Assembly (NCBI GenBank): GCA_013002885.1
Contig: JABDLS010000026.1
Coordinates: 1 to 49,470 of the forward strand
Reading direction: 5' to 3'
From: Gemmatimonadota bacterium
GTDB taxonomy: Bacteria > Gemmatimonadota > Gemmatimonadetes > Longimicrobiales > Gaopeijiaceae
Length of the DNA: 49,470 bases
The notes under the pieces are model-generated. The model was not told the DNA's origin. It made no database searches and saw nothing but the letters and a program-made list of their open reading frames with translations. Positions within the stretch are counted from its first letter, which is position 1. Each line of letters begins with the position of its first letter. Positions 38,227 through 49,470 of this stretch are shown in pieces. A program made the translations under genes and the position numbers.

Positions 38227-38376
38227 TCTAAATGACACCGGGTCGTCGATTCGTGTTGAGCGCATAGGGGGCCCCAAGAACCCCGCAGACTGGTCGGGCC
38301 CGGGGAAAGGCCACTCTACCCGTCCCAGTGCTGCTGATGGTACCGCGCCAAGTGCTTCACCGCACTTCTCGGGCGA
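38227..38376. other. Upstream region of the sigma/pump operon
   Basis: These 150 bases between the Arg/Gly-rich gene and the sigma factor must hold the operon promoter. An inverted repeat AAGTGC/GCACTT with a six-base loop lies at 38350-38367, nine bases past the upstream gene's stop; it may be a weak terminator or an operator. I could not recognise an ECF-type -35/-10 pair with confidence. Confidence 0.35.
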
Positions 38377-38940
38377 TCACGATCCACGCCCCCTGCCCCT
38401 GCCCCTGCCGCCATGCCTTCGACGGCCCCGCCCGTCGGCGTCGCTCGCCGGGTCGCGCGGGGTCGGTGGCGGCGTCGACGAGGAGAACGCACTCTGCAGG
38501 GCCCCCGCCGTCATCTCCGCCAGCGACCGCCCTACCACGAGCGCCTCCCGGACTCGGTCGCCCTCGGTCGCCTGCTCGGGCCAGAAGCCGAGGAGAATCA
38601 GTGGCGTGTCCGACGGTCGAGCCCCGCCTGCACGGCCCACGACCCGCACCTTCCACGCGGCCCCCTCGACGGTGACCTCCGCCTCCTCGAGGTCCGGCTC
38701 CACGGGCGGCAGTGGGGCGTCCACAGCGGCCATCGCACGGACCGGCGTCGGCTTCGCAGGACTGCGACGGCCTGGGTCCCGGTGCGCCCCACCGCGGTCA
38801 CCCCGATTCCGTCCCCGCTGGGGGGGGCGCTCGCCGCCACTCGGCCCCCCGCGCCCACCTGCGGCGGGCGGACGGGCCGGCCGGGCCGGGGCCGGGGCCG
38901 GTCGGGAGTCTACGTCCCGTGGGTCAGAGGGATCGGTCAT
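38377..38940 (-). CDS. Hypothetical protein with Arg/Gly/Pro-rich tails
   Basis: A 187-residue protein of three parts. A low-complexity N-terminus (about 1-70) is rich in Pro, Arg, Gly and Ala. A compact central region (about 72-150) contains VTVEGAAWKVRVVGR, DTPLILLGFW and REALVVGRSLAEMTAGAL. The C-terminus is Arg/Gly-rich and ends GGRGRGRGRGS. The central part has ordinary protein composition and looks conserved, so I think the gene is real despite extreme GC content. RGG-like tails often bind RNA or DNA. The ATG at 38940 is divergent from the hypothetical gene at 39029. No family is recognised. Confidence 0.6.
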   Translation of the reverse strand: MTDPSDPRDVDSRPAPAPARPARPPAAGGRGGPSGGERPPQRGRNRGDRGGAHRDPGRRSPAKPTPVRAMAAVDAPLPPVEPDLEEAEVTVEGAAWKVRVVGRAGGARPSDTPLILLGFWPEQATEGDRVREALVVGRSLAEMTAGALQSAFSSSTPPPTPRDPASDADGRGRRRHGGRGRGRGRGS

Positions 38941-39028
38941 TTCATGGCAAGGTTGCAGGGTCGAGGCGAAGCCACCTTATTAACGGCGCCCCACACTTAT
39001 CTTACTGCCCCTCCCTTCTCGAGGCAGC

Positions 39029-39502
39029 ATGGCCGACGGATCCAACACCGAACGGCAGGCCAAACGAGAGTACACGGAACTCCTGCGACTCCACGAGCAG
39101 TTGCTGGGGCAGTTCACCCGGGCCCGCGACGAACTACTCGCCCCGGGTACGGATTCGCTGGTCAAGCGAATCAAGGCACGCACCGGGTCGGAACCGGAGC
39201 TGTCCGAGCTCAAGACCGCGGTAGAGGAGGCCATCCGCGCCCTGAAGCTGTCACAGTCCCACATCGAGGCCTCGGTCACCGAACGCAGCGATCCGGATCA
39301 CGAGGTGGAGGGCATCTCCAACCTACCGGTGTACCTCCAACGCTTTCTCGCCGAACGGGCGGGACAGCCCGGATTCGCCTACGAGGTGAAGCAGGATTCC
39401 GTCCGGGGATGGATGATCTGCTGGAAGGAGTTCACGAGCCGGGGGACGGTGCGTGGCTACGGGCAGATCTGCGAACGCCCCTACGCTTGGCTGGAAGACT
39501 GA
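39029..39502 (+). CDS. Hypothetical protein with N-terminal helical region
   Basis: A 157-residue cytosolic protein. The N-terminal half is charged and helical (KREYTELLRLHEQLLGQFTRA, then ELKTAVEEAIRALKLSQSHI). The C-terminal half is rich in Trp, Tyr and Gly (FAYEVKQDSVRGWMICWKEF, GYGQICERPYAWLED), suggesting a small compact domain. GAGG lies just before the ATG at 39029. I do not recognise the family; composition and length are those of a real lineage-specific gene. It is convergent with the HNH gene eight bases away and divergent from the Arg/Gly-rich gene. Confidence 0.65.
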   Translation: MADGSNTERQAKREYTELLRLHEQLLGQFTRARDELLAPGTDSLVKRIKARTGSEPELSELKTAVEEAIRALKLSQSHIEASVTERSDPDHEVEGISNLPVYLQRFLAERAGQPGFAYEVKQDSVRGWMICWKEFTSRGTVRGYGQICERPYAWLED

Positions 39503-39510
39503 CGTCAGCG

Positions 39511-40062
39511 CTACCCACCGCGCACCGTTTCCAGGGCGTCCTGCCCGTAGAACATCCGAATGTACTTGGCCTGGGAGTCCGTGACTCGCCGCACCACCCA
39601 CACCAGGTGAACGTAGTTCGGCTCCGACGGTTCACTTCGTAGCCGCATGCCTGCCTCGCCGGGTAGGCGGCCGCCTTTCCGGTTGTTGCAGGGGGAGCAG
39701 CTGGTCACCACGTTGTCCCAGCGGTTCTCGCCCCCGCGGGAAACCGGAAGGATGTGGTCTCGGGTGAGAAACTGCCGGCCACGGAGTTCGTTCCTGTGGC
39801 GGCCACAGTACTGACAGGTGTAGTCGTCGCGGGCGAAGAGGAAGGTGTTCGTCACCTGCCGCCGGAATCGATGGGGCACGTGGACGTACCGCACCAACCG
39901 GATGACCGCCGGCCATGGGATGCAGCGGTTCTCGGAGCGGAAGCTGCGTTGCCCGTCCTCCTCCAGGATCTCGGCCTTCCCGTCCAGGACGAGTCGGACC
40001 GCGCGGCGGGGCGGGACAATCGTAAGCGGCTCGAACGAAGCGTTCAGGGCCAGGCAGCTCAA
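39511..40062 (-). CDS. HNH endonuclease
   Basis: A 183-residue protein. An N-terminal domain (ALNASFEPLTIVPPRRAVRLVLDGKAEIL) typical of a widespread bacterial HNH family precedes the HNH module: CQYCGRH (zinc cysteines), LTRDHILPVSRGGENRWDNVV with the catalytic His, and CSPCNNRKGGR. The start is a TTG at 40062, because GGAGGAG lies a few bases upstream and the family normally begins right before LNASxEPL. A GTG at 40098 has no such support. Stand-alone HNH proteins of this family are common and usually chromosomal; a restriction role is not implied. No methylase partner adjoins it. Confidence 0.88.
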   Translation of the reverse strand: MSCLALNASFEPLTIVPPRRAVRLVLDGKAEILEEDGQRSFRSENRCIPWPAVIRLVRYVHVPHRFRRQVTNTFLFARDDYTCQYCGRHRNELRGRQFLTRDHILPVSRGGENRWDNVVTSCSPCNNRKGGRLPGEAGMRLRSEPSEPNYVHLVWVVRRVTDSQAKYIRMFYGQDALETVRGG

Positions 40063-40109
40063 AGGGCTCTCCTCCGAAGCAAGTGGACCACCTTGCACCC
40101 GAAGCTATT

Positions 40110-40123
40110 CCGGAGACCTCCGG
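40110..40123. repeat. Palindrome between priA and the HNH gene
   Basis: CCGGAG and CTCCGG flank two bases, giving a near-perfect 14-base palindrome in the 84-base gap after priA and upstream of the HNH start. It could be an operator or, as a five-base-pair hairpin with a four-base loop, a weak terminator for the priA unit. Confidence 0.35.
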
Positions 40124-40146
40124 CGCTCAATCCCCCAGAGGTCACG

Positions 40147-42678
40147 TCACAGTAACGCTACCGGATCGCGATCGATGGCGAGCCTGACGTCTCCCGAGGG
40201 AAGGGTGAAATCTTCGGCGAGGACCCGGGTCACCTCACCGAGTGCCCGCGGCGACGGGGCTCGGAGGAAGAAGTGCCAGCGCCAGCGGCCGTGGAGCCGC
40301 TCGATGGGAGCCGGCGCCGGACCGACGAGCTCGACCTCCGTCGCGGCCCCGGCTCGCCTCCATCGCGCCATCACCGCCTGAAGCCAGCGGGCGGCTCCTT
40401 CCGCTGTCTCTGCGGCGAGACGTTGCTCGGGGCTGCTCAGGATGACGTTCACCAGCCGGACGTGGGGCGGGTAGGTGGGCCGCTCCCGTTCCCCCAGCTC
40501 CCTCGTCGCGAAAGCCTCGAAGTCGTGGTCTACCGCAGCCCTCACGGCGTAGTGCCCGGGAAGTGACGTCTGGATGTAAACCTCACCCCCCAATGCGCTG
40601 CGCCCGGCACGCCCTGCGACCTGGCTCAGGAGTTGGAACGTGCGCTCACTGGCTCTGAAGTCCGGGAGGTGGATGCCTACATCGGCGTTGACCACCCCGA
40701 CCAGGGTGACACGCGGAAAATCCAGCCCCTTCGCGATCATCTGGGTGCCGAGAAGGATGTCGACTTCGTGGCGCTCCACGCGCTCCAGGATCTTCTGGTG
40801 CGCCCACTTTCCCGACGTCGTATCGACGTCCATCCGGACGATACGGGCGCCCGGAAAGGTCTCGGCGGTCACGCGCTCCACCTGCTCGGTGCCCAGACCG
40901 CGGAAGGAGAGGTCGTTTCCGCCACACCGTGGGCATCGCGAAGGTGCCGGAGCCTCGAAGCGACAGTGGTGGCACACGATCTTCTGCGTCACGCGGTGGT
41001 AGGTGAGAGAGATGGAGCAGTTCTCGCACTGCTCCACCTCACCACATTCCCTGCACTGGACGAAGGACGAGTATCCGCGCCGGTTGAGGAGGAGAATGAC
41101 CTGCTCCTCCCTCCTTAACCGGAGGTCGACGGCGCTCACCAACTCCTCGGAGAGGACTCGCCCTCCCCTGTCGGCGGACGTATCGGCTTGGCTTCCCATC
41201 CCACCGTTTCCTTCCTTCACGCCCGTCTTCGATGGGTCCTGCTTGCGCCCCTTTCGTAAGTCGACGACGTGCACCGCCGGGAGCCGGCCTCCGCCCACAC
41301 GCTCGGGGAGGAGCATGCGCCTGAACTTGCCCTTGCGCACGTTGTCCCAGCTCTCGAGGGAGGGCGTCGCGCTGCCCAACACGCAGACGGCGCCGTGTCG
41401 GTGGGCCCGCACTACGGCCAGGTCCCGCGCGTGGTAGCGAGGAGCCTCCGACTGTTTGTAGCTCCCATCGTGCTCCTCGTCGACGACGACGGCGCCAAGA
41501 TCGTCGAGGGGGGCGAAGAGAGCGGACCGGGCACCCACCGCGATGGTGCGCTGGCCAGATCGAAGCATCCGCCAGGCGTCGTAGCGCTCGCCGTCCGAGA
41601 GGCCCGAGTGGAGCACGGCGACCCGGTCCCCGAAATGCGCGCGGAAGCGCGAGACGGTCTGAGGCGTCAGGGAGATCTCCGGGACCAGGACGATGGCCGT
41701 CTTGCCACGGGCGAGAACCTCCCTGAGGAGCTCGATGTAGACGAGGGTCTTCCCGGAGCCCGTGATCCCCTGCAGGAGGAAGGGAGGAGGCCGCTCTTCG
41801 TCCAACCCGCCGACCAAGGCGTCGAGCGCGGCCTGCTGGTCTGGCGTCGGGGTAAGGTCCGGGGGGGCCACGGCCGGGACATCGGAGAACGGGTCGCGGA
41901 ACTCCTCTTCGTCGGCCACCTCCACCAACCCCTTCTCTTCGAGGCCAGCTACCACGCTCCGACTGAAGCCCTCGGTGCCCGTCAGGGTGGCCAGCTCGGC
42001 GGTGCCACCCGCAGCCTCCAAAAAGCCATAGGCCTCAGCCTGCCGGGTCGCCCGGCCGAAGACCTCCTCCCGCTCGCCGAGTGCCTCGAGGTGCCGAGCG
42101 ATGCGCACCACGCGACGGGTCTTCACCGGGGGGGGCGGCGGCGGCACGGTCTCATGGTGAATCATCCGCCGGGCTGTCAGGGACCGGATCTCGGGCCACA
42201 GTGAGCCCATCCCCATCGACTTGCGCAGCGTGGCGACACGCTGAGGGGCGTCGCGGCCTCGAAGGGCCTCCACGATGCGCCGTTCCCGGGGGCGCAGCTC
42301 GGTGCCGACGGCGCCTCCGGAGCCTTGATACCCGGCCTGGAGGGACACGTAGTCCCGCGAAACATCGGACAGGACCGAGGGGAGTGCAGCGCGGAGGGTG
42401 ATGCCCAACGGCGACGAGTAGTAGGCAGACATCCACCGACAGAGCGCCAGAAGGTCATTCGACACCGCCGGCTCTTCGTCGAGCACCGTGAGTACCGGAC
42501 GAAGGCCTCGAATGGAGCCTTCTTCTCCCGGGCCCACGACCCAGCCGATACGCTCCTTTCGGCGGAACGGAACGAGAACGCGAGACCCTATCGGCGGCGC
42601 GGCTCCCGGCACTTCGTAGGTGAAGGTGCGAAAGATGGGTAGCGGCAGCGCGACATCGACGCGGCTCCGAGCGGTCAC
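40147..42678 (-). CDS. priA: Primosomal protein N' (PriA helicase)
   Basis: An 843-residue 3'-to-5' DNA helicase that reloads the replisome at stalled forks. The N-terminal 3'-DNA-binding domain (about 1-105) begins VDVALPLPIFRTFTYEVP. A winged-helix region follows, then the helicase core with Walker A GITGSGKT (about 304-311), DEEHD (about 400-404) and GSATPS. The zinc-binding insertion has CRECG, CENC, CHHC and CPRCG (cysteines about 542-585), and the later helicase motif includes VAGRAGR. An unusual polar Lys/Gly/Ser-rich stretch (about 476-507) precedes the zinc region. The start overlaps the stop of the upstream M24 gene by four bases. Confidence 0.96.
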   Translation of the reverse strand: MTARSRVDVALPLPIFRTFTYEVPGAAPPIGSRVLVPFRRKERIGWVVGPGEEGSIRGLRPVLTVLDEEPAVSNDLLALCRWMSAYYSSPLGITLRAALPSVLSDVSRDYVSLQAGYQGSGGAVGTELRPRERRIVEALRGRDAPQRVATLRKSMGMGSLWPEIRSLTARRMIHHETVPPPPPPVKTRRVVRIARHLEALGEREEVFGRATRQAEAYGFLEAAGGTAELATLTGTEGFSRSVVAGLEEKGLVEVADEEEFRDPFSDVPAVAPPDLTPTPDQQAALDALVGGLDEERPPPFLLQGITGSGKTLVYIELLREVLARGKTAIVLVPEISLTPQTVSRFRAHFGDRVAVLHSGLSDGERYDAWRMLRSGQRTIAVGARSALFAPLDDLGAVVVDEEHDGSYKQSEAPRYHARDLAVVRAHRHGAVCVLGSATPSLESWDNVRKGKFRRMLLPERVGGGRLPAVHVVDLRKGRKQDPSKTGVKEGNGGMGSQADTSADRGGRVLSEELVSAVDLRLRREEQVILLLNRRGYSSFVQCRECGEVEQCENCSISLTYHRVTQKIVCHHCRFEAPAPSRCPRCGGNDLSFRGLGTEQVERVTAETFPGARIVRMDVDTTSGKWAHQKILERVERHEVDILLGTQMIAKGLDFPRVTLVGVVNADVGIHLPDFRASERTFQLLSQVAGRAGRSALGGEVYIQTSLPGHYAVRAAVDHDFEAFATRELGERERPTYPPHVRLVNVILSSPEQRLAAETAEGAARWLQAVMARWRRAGAATEVELVGPAPAPIERLHGRWRWHFFLRAPSPRALGEVTRVLAEDFTLPSGDVRLAIDRDPVALL

Positions 42679-43868
42679 TCGTCGAGGAGCGTGAAGATCT
42701 CGCGCTGAGGCTCGGAGGGCGTCACCTCGGGGCCGTCTTCACCCCAGTAGACGTTGACTTCGCTGCGCACCCCTATGTCACCTTCGATGTAGATGCCCGG
42801 CTCCACGGAGAAGGCCACGCCGGGCAGAAGGCGCCGGTCGTCCCGGCTCTCCAGGTTGTCGAGGTTCGGCCCGCTGCCGTGGAGGTCGGTGTCGATGGAG
42901 TGCCCCGTGCGGTGGACGAAGTAACGACCGTAGCCCCGCTCGTCGATGACCGCCCGCGCGACGTCGTCGACCTCGAAGCCCCGCACCTCGGCCCCGTCCG
43001 ACGCCTGGGCCCGGAGGAAGTCGACTGCGGCGTCGCGGGCGTCTCTCACCGCCTCCCACACCTGCTGGGTACGGGCGTCGACCTCCGCATCCATGATTCC
43101 CATCCACGTCTGGTCGGCCGGCACCGAGCCGGAGTAGGCGCCCCACAAGTCAATGAGGAGGAGGTCACCCTCACGGATGGTCTCTCCGTCGCCCACCGGC
43201 GCGTAATGGGAGTCCGACGCCATGGGACCGATGGCCACGATGCAGCTCACGTGGTCCACCAGATGGTGGCGCTCCAACTCTTCTACGATCCACGCCGAGA
43301 GCGCTCCCTCGGTGGTGGGCTCGCCACTCCGGATGGCGTCGGCGGCTCGCTCGAATGCAGCCCGGGCCACATCCTTCACGATCTCCGCAGCCTTTCGGTG
43401 GTCTTCTAGCTGCGTCGGGGACAGGACCGAATGGAAGCGGGACACCAGGTCTCCGGAGCTCGCGATCTCGACCCCATGGCCGAGGATCACCCCGGCGATA
43501 CCCGCCGGGACGTAGTCGACGGTGGGAACCGCGCCTCCGGGTGATACTTCCATGGCCAACCGGCCTCGGCCCTCGACGAGGGTCGCGAGCTGCTCCTCCA
43601 TCTCCTGCCACCCGGAATACACCCGCCGCTCGAACGGCCACTGTCGCCACGACGACGCCTCGATGGCGTGGATGAGGGCCACCGGCTCACCCTGCGCCGG
43701 AATGAGGACGAAGGCGCGACGGGTGGTCTTGCCGAGACCGAGTAGCGAGACCGGCACCGGGTTGATGTGGTGGAACTCGTAGAGAAGCCAGCCGTCCAGA
43801 TCTTCCTTGCGTAGCTCAGCCTGGACTCCCTCGATGCCCTCTCGGGTGCACAGCAGTCCTGCGCTCAT
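42675..43868 (-). CDS. M24-family metallopeptidase (Xaa-Pro peptidase-like)
   Basis: A 397-residue two-domain protein. An N-terminal creatinase-like domain (LRKEDLDGWLLYEFHHINPV) precedes an M24 catalytic domain. Metal-ligand motifs are LIDLWGAYSGSVPADQTWM (two Asp), VHRTGHSID (His), VEPGIYIEGDIGVRSEVNVY (two Glu). The first ligand motif differs from the usual DxG and DxT forms, so substrate preference may differ from the PepP-type enzyme at 21858-23189. Four-base overlaps link it to the methyltransferase upstream and priA downstream. Confidence 0.9.
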   Translation of the reverse strand: MSAGLLCTREGIEGVQAELRKEDLDGWLLYEFHHINPVPVSLLGLGKTTRRAFVLIPAQGEPVALIHAIEASSWRQWPFERRVYSGWQEMEEQLATLVEGRGRLAMEVSPGGAVPTVDYVPAGIAGVILGHGVEIASSGDLVSRFHSVLSPTQLEDHRKAAEIVKDVARAAFERAADAIRSGEPTTEGALSAWIVEELERHHLVDHVSCIVAIGPMASDSHYAPVGDGETIREGDLLLIDLWGAYSGSVPADQTWMGIMDAEVDARTQQVWEAVRDARDAAVDFLRAQASDGAEVRGFEVDDVARAVIDERGYGRYFVHRTGHSIDTDLHGSGPNLDNLESRDDRRLLPGVAFSVEPGIYIEGDIGVRSEVNVYWGEDGPEVTPSEPQREIFTLLDE

Positions 43869-44971
43869 TCGTCTCCGTCCTTCCGGTCGTGAGTGGAGGC
43901 GCTCGTCGTGGCCTCGCCATGCGCATCGTCTGGTTCGTCACCGAAGAGCGGCAATCCCGCGGTCTCGGCGTTCGTCACGGGATCTTCTTCGTCGGTCTGC
44001 GCGGCTCGATCCGGGGTCGGCACGCCTTCGTCGTGAGTGGCCGCGGGGCGGGTTGGAGTCGCCTCGTCGTGGGCCGGGGCAGCACCGGAAGACGGAGCCG
44101 TGGCTTCGTCGTCGTGCCGGGCTTCGGCCGACCCCGTTCCCTCCGATCCACCCCCTTTACGCCCCCGGAGGAGGTCGAGCCCGAGGATGCGCTCGCTGGT
44201 CAGCAGCTTGTGGACCTCATTCTCCCGAGCCAGGGCGGCGCTCACGCCTCTGAGGCCCCAACGCTGCCATGCGCGGTGGAGAATCGAAATGCGTTCGCCC
44301 ACGGAGAACATCTCCGCGAAGTCCGGAAACGGTTTCACCACCGTCGGTCGGAATGCCGTCTCCTCGTCGGACCAGTCCTCCACATGAACGTCCTCCACAC
44401 TTGCTTCCCGCAGGAGGCGTTTCCATTCGACGACCATGAGGGGTCGCGCCCCGAGGTATTCGGAGAGGACCTCCCGCCGCTCCGGATCCACCGGCGCCTT
44501 CCATACCAGCTGAACCAGGACGATGAAGCCCCCGGGCTTCGTCACCCGCACCAGCTCACGGACGGCGTCTTCGGGCTCGCAGTGATTGGCGAGGCCGATC
44601 TCTCCGATGGCGACGTCGAAGATCTCGTCCCGGTAGGGGAGGGCGTCGGACCGCCCGGATTGGAACTGAAGGCGCTGACCGGCGCCCAGCTCCCGGCTCC
44701 AGTCTTCGGCCTCCTCCACCATTGCGGGGTCGATGTCGACACCAGACGCGGTGACTCCGAATTCCTTCACGAAGTACTCGAGGGGCACTCCCTTGCCGGA
44801 AGCCACGTCGAGGACCTCGAGTCCAGGCGACATCTCCGTGAGGAGGGCGATCTGCCTGTAGAGCTCGACGCCGCCTGGCGGGAACAGACGCTTGCGGCTC
44901 AACCGGACCAGGTCGAGCATCGAGGGAACCAGAGAGTCGCGCTCTCCGGCGCCGTCTTCATTGGATGGCAT
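43865..44971 (-). CDS. SAM-dependent methyltransferase with disordered acidic tail
   Basis: A 368-residue protein. A class I methyltransferase domain (about 40-270) has motif I VLDVASGKGVPLEYF, an acidic ribose-binding GVDIDPAM and motif IV/post region DVAIGEIGLANHCEPEDAVREL, VTKPGGFIVLVQLVW. After about residue 275 comes a low-complexity tail of about 95 residues with repeated HDEATP, HDEGVP, TDEEDP and HGEATT units. The ATG at 44971 is used; the longer frame to a TTG at 45007 is unsupported. The substrate is unknown; the domain resembles small-molecule or ubiquinone/sterol-type methyltransferases. It overlaps the M24 gene by four bases. Confidence 0.85.
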   Translation of the reverse strand: MPSNEDGAGERDSLVPSMLDLVRLSRKRLFPPGGVELYRQIALLTEMSPGLEVLDVASGKGVPLEYFVKEFGVTASGVDIDPAMVEEAEDWSRELGAGQRLQFQSGRSDALPYRDEIFDVAIGEIGLANHCEPEDAVRELVRVTKPGGFIVLVQLVWKAPVDPERREVLSEYLGARPLMVVEWKRLLREASVEDVHVEDWSDEETAFRPTVVKPFPDFAEMFSVGERISILHRAWQRWGLRGVSAALARENEVHKLLTSERILGLDLLRGRKGGGSEGTGSAEARHDDEATAPSSGAAPAHDEATPTRPAATHDEGVPTPDRAAQTDEEDPVTNAETAGLPLFGDEPDDAHGEATTSASTHDRKDGDE

Positions 44972-45056
44972 GGGAGGGAAAGGTACGGAGGTGTGGCCGC
45001 AGGGCAACGCGCGGTCGGCGACTGGAGGGCCCTCGGGGTGTCTTACCCGACGACCT

Positions 45057-46033
45057 CTAGTCCTCAGGAGGGTCGAGGCCAGCCAGAGCGCGGATCACCG
45101 CAACCGTCCCCTGCCCCAACCGTTTCGGGTCGTATCCACCCTCCAGGAAGTGGACGCACCGCCCGCCGCACTCCCTCTCGGAGAGCTCCACGATCTCTCG
45201 CGTCATCCCGTACAGGTCGCTGGGCTCCAGGACGAACCCGCCGAGGGGGTCACCGGCGAGGCAATCGAAACCTGCGGAGACAAGGACGAAGTCGGGGTCG
45301 AAGTCCCCGAGGACGGTCGCGAGGGACTGGGTGAACCGTTCGCGATAGTCGGTTCGCGGAATACCGGCAGGGAGCGGGACGTTCAAGGTGGTTCCCTCGC
45401 CTCCGCCCGAACCGCGCTCCGACGCCGCGCCCGTTCCCGGGTAGTGAGGCGACTGATGCAGGGAGAGGAAGTAGACCGTCGCATCGTCGTAGAAGACGTC
45501 CTGTGTGCCGTTGCCGTGGTGGACGTCCCAGTCGACGACGAGCACCCGTTCGGCCCTGCCCTCGGCCTGCAACCACCGGGCCGCCACGGCCAGGTTGTTG
45601 AACAGGCAGAAGCCCATAGGGGTGGTGGGCGTCGCGTGGTGTCCCGGCGGACGGGTCGCCACGAAGGCGTTGGCGATGGCCCCTTCGTGGACGTCCCTCA
45701 CGGCGGCCATGGCCGTCCCGGCGCTACCCACGGCGGCGTCCCAGGACGCGGACGACACCCGCGTGTCCGAATCCAACGATTCGATGCGGCCGGAGGTCTC
45801 GGCGGCGTCGCACGCGTCCCGGACGCGCCGCAGATGCTCCAGTGTGTGGACGCGGAGAAGATCGTCGTCGTCGGACTCTCCCGAGGGCCGCTGCTCCACG
45901 TGCCCATGCAGCGTGAGAAGGTCCTTGCCCACCGTCGAAGCGAGGGCTCGAAGGCGGCCCTGATGCTCGGGGTGACTCCACCCCGTGTCATGGAGGGGGG
46001 ATGAGGGGTGGAGGTAGAAGCCGGTGGGGCGGC

Positions 46034-46037
<4 letters not shown>
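45057..46037 (-). CDS. Histone deacetylase/AcuC-family deacetylase
   Basis: A 326-residue zinc-dependent amidohydrolase of the class I/II HDAC superfamily (AcuC, acetylpolyamine amidohydrolase relatives). Catalytic motifs are RPPGHHA (paired His), [22 protein letters not shown] (zinc Asp and His), [11 protein letters not shown], and [15 protein letters not shown] (zinc Asp). It ends [11 protein letters not shown], which carries the conserved GGY. It probably deacetylates small molecules or proteins. The ATG at 46037 overlaps the carB stop (four bases), so its translation is coupled to pyrimidine/arginine biosynthesis for no obvious reason. Confidence 0.92.
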
Positions 46038-49282
<3,245 letters not shown>

Positions 49283-49324
49283 GTGGATCCCTGGGGCGGC
49301 GGCCTCAGCGCGATGTCTCGGGTG

Positions 49325-49441
49325 CTAGGCATCCCCACCCTTGCCGGATTCCTTCCGGATGGCGGTGTAGAGCACCACGGAGAAGCCACCCCATACGAAG
49401 CCCATGATCAGGACCATCGTGATCCACGTCGCTGTGGTCAT
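49325..49441 (-). CDS. MetS-like small subunit of methionine/alanine-type NSS importer
   Basis: A 38-residue gene with an ATG at 49441, GGGAG about seven bases upstream, and a TAG at 49325. The product MTTATWITMVLIMGFVWGGF continues with SVVLYTAIRKE and a Lys/Gly tail. This is one membrane helix with a WGG motif and a basic C-terminus, the pattern of the MetS/MaAIMP small subunits that accompany sodium-coupled NSS-family amino acid importers. Such genes normally sit directly after the large transporter gene. That gene would be on the minus strand beyond the right edge. It lies 42 bases upstream of carB. Confidence 0.7.
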   Translation of the reverse strand: MTTATWITMVLIMGFVWGGFSVVLYTAIRKESGKGGDA

Positions 49442-49470
49442 GGGCGGCTCCCCGGCTCGCGGCGGCCGAT

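Noticed and set aside
38413..39642. 409-codon plus-strand frame spanning three genes
   Set aside because: Overlaps two minus-strand genes and one plus-strand gene in another frame, all with better composition and starts.
39511..40062. HNH gene as part of a restriction or defence system
   Set aside because: No methyltransferase, helicase or other defence partner is next to it, and the family is a common stand-alone chromosomal gene. The methyltransferase at 43865-44971 is not a DNA methylase type.

Overview
The window reads as GC-rich chromosomal DNA from a diderm (Gram-negative type) bacterium, most likely Gemmatimonadota or a close relative in the FCB group. Supporting signs are a very large SprA-type surface protein, best known in Bacteroidota, combined with high-GC coding, LptF/LptG lipopolysaccharide-export permeases, a TolC-type channel, a TonB-dependent receptor and several lineage-typical hypothetical proteins. 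The assignment is an inference. I see no tRNA, rRNA, CRISPR array, insertion sequence, phage or integration site. Coding density is very high. No gene-free stretch exceeds 300 bases; the longest gaps are 23190-23415, 4511-4711, 15131-15318 and 38227-38376.

Layout. 1-387: 3' end of a YdeI-type gene. 399-11653 (minus): sprA, a tandem-HhH ComEA-like protein, then pilB, pilT and pilC, forming a surface/type IV pilus/DNA-uptake block. 11741-14241 (plus): lptF-lptG, convergent with a DapF-family gene in which both catalytic cysteines are serine. 15319-20978 (plus): one-carbon block of metH translationally coupled to a homocysteine methyltransferase/methylenetetrahydrofolate reductase fusion. A divergent MTHFR-like gene and an Xaa-Pro aminopeptidase follow on the minus strand. 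23416-27044: TonB receptor, a phosphodiester-glycosidase lipoprotein and a small predicted outer-membrane protein. 27065-29343 (minus): CPBP protease, thrC and a small acidic membrane protein. 29406-31872 (plus): ECF sigma factor, anti-sigma factor and double-PDZ protein.

31950-38226 (minus) is the most system-like part of the window. Seven tightly linked or overlapping genes encode an ECF sigma factor, a short membrane anti-sigma candidate, a CnrX/CpxP-like membrane-anchored periplasmic protein, a TolC-type channel, a MacB-type ATPase, a MacA/HlyD-type adaptor and a MacB-type permease. It looks like a self-regulated, envelope-sensing tripartite export system. The layout recalls the CnrYXH regulators of metal-resistance RND pumps, but here they are joined to an ABC pump, and the sensor-like protein lacks the histidine ligands of CnrX.

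38377-49441 holds two lineage-type hypothetical genes, an HNH nuclease, an overlapping methyltransferase-M24 peptidase-priA operon, and carB overlapping a histone-deacetylase-like gene. At the edge is a 38-codon gene resembling the small subunit of MetS-type methionine/alanine importers, which predicts an NSS-family transporter gene just outside the window.
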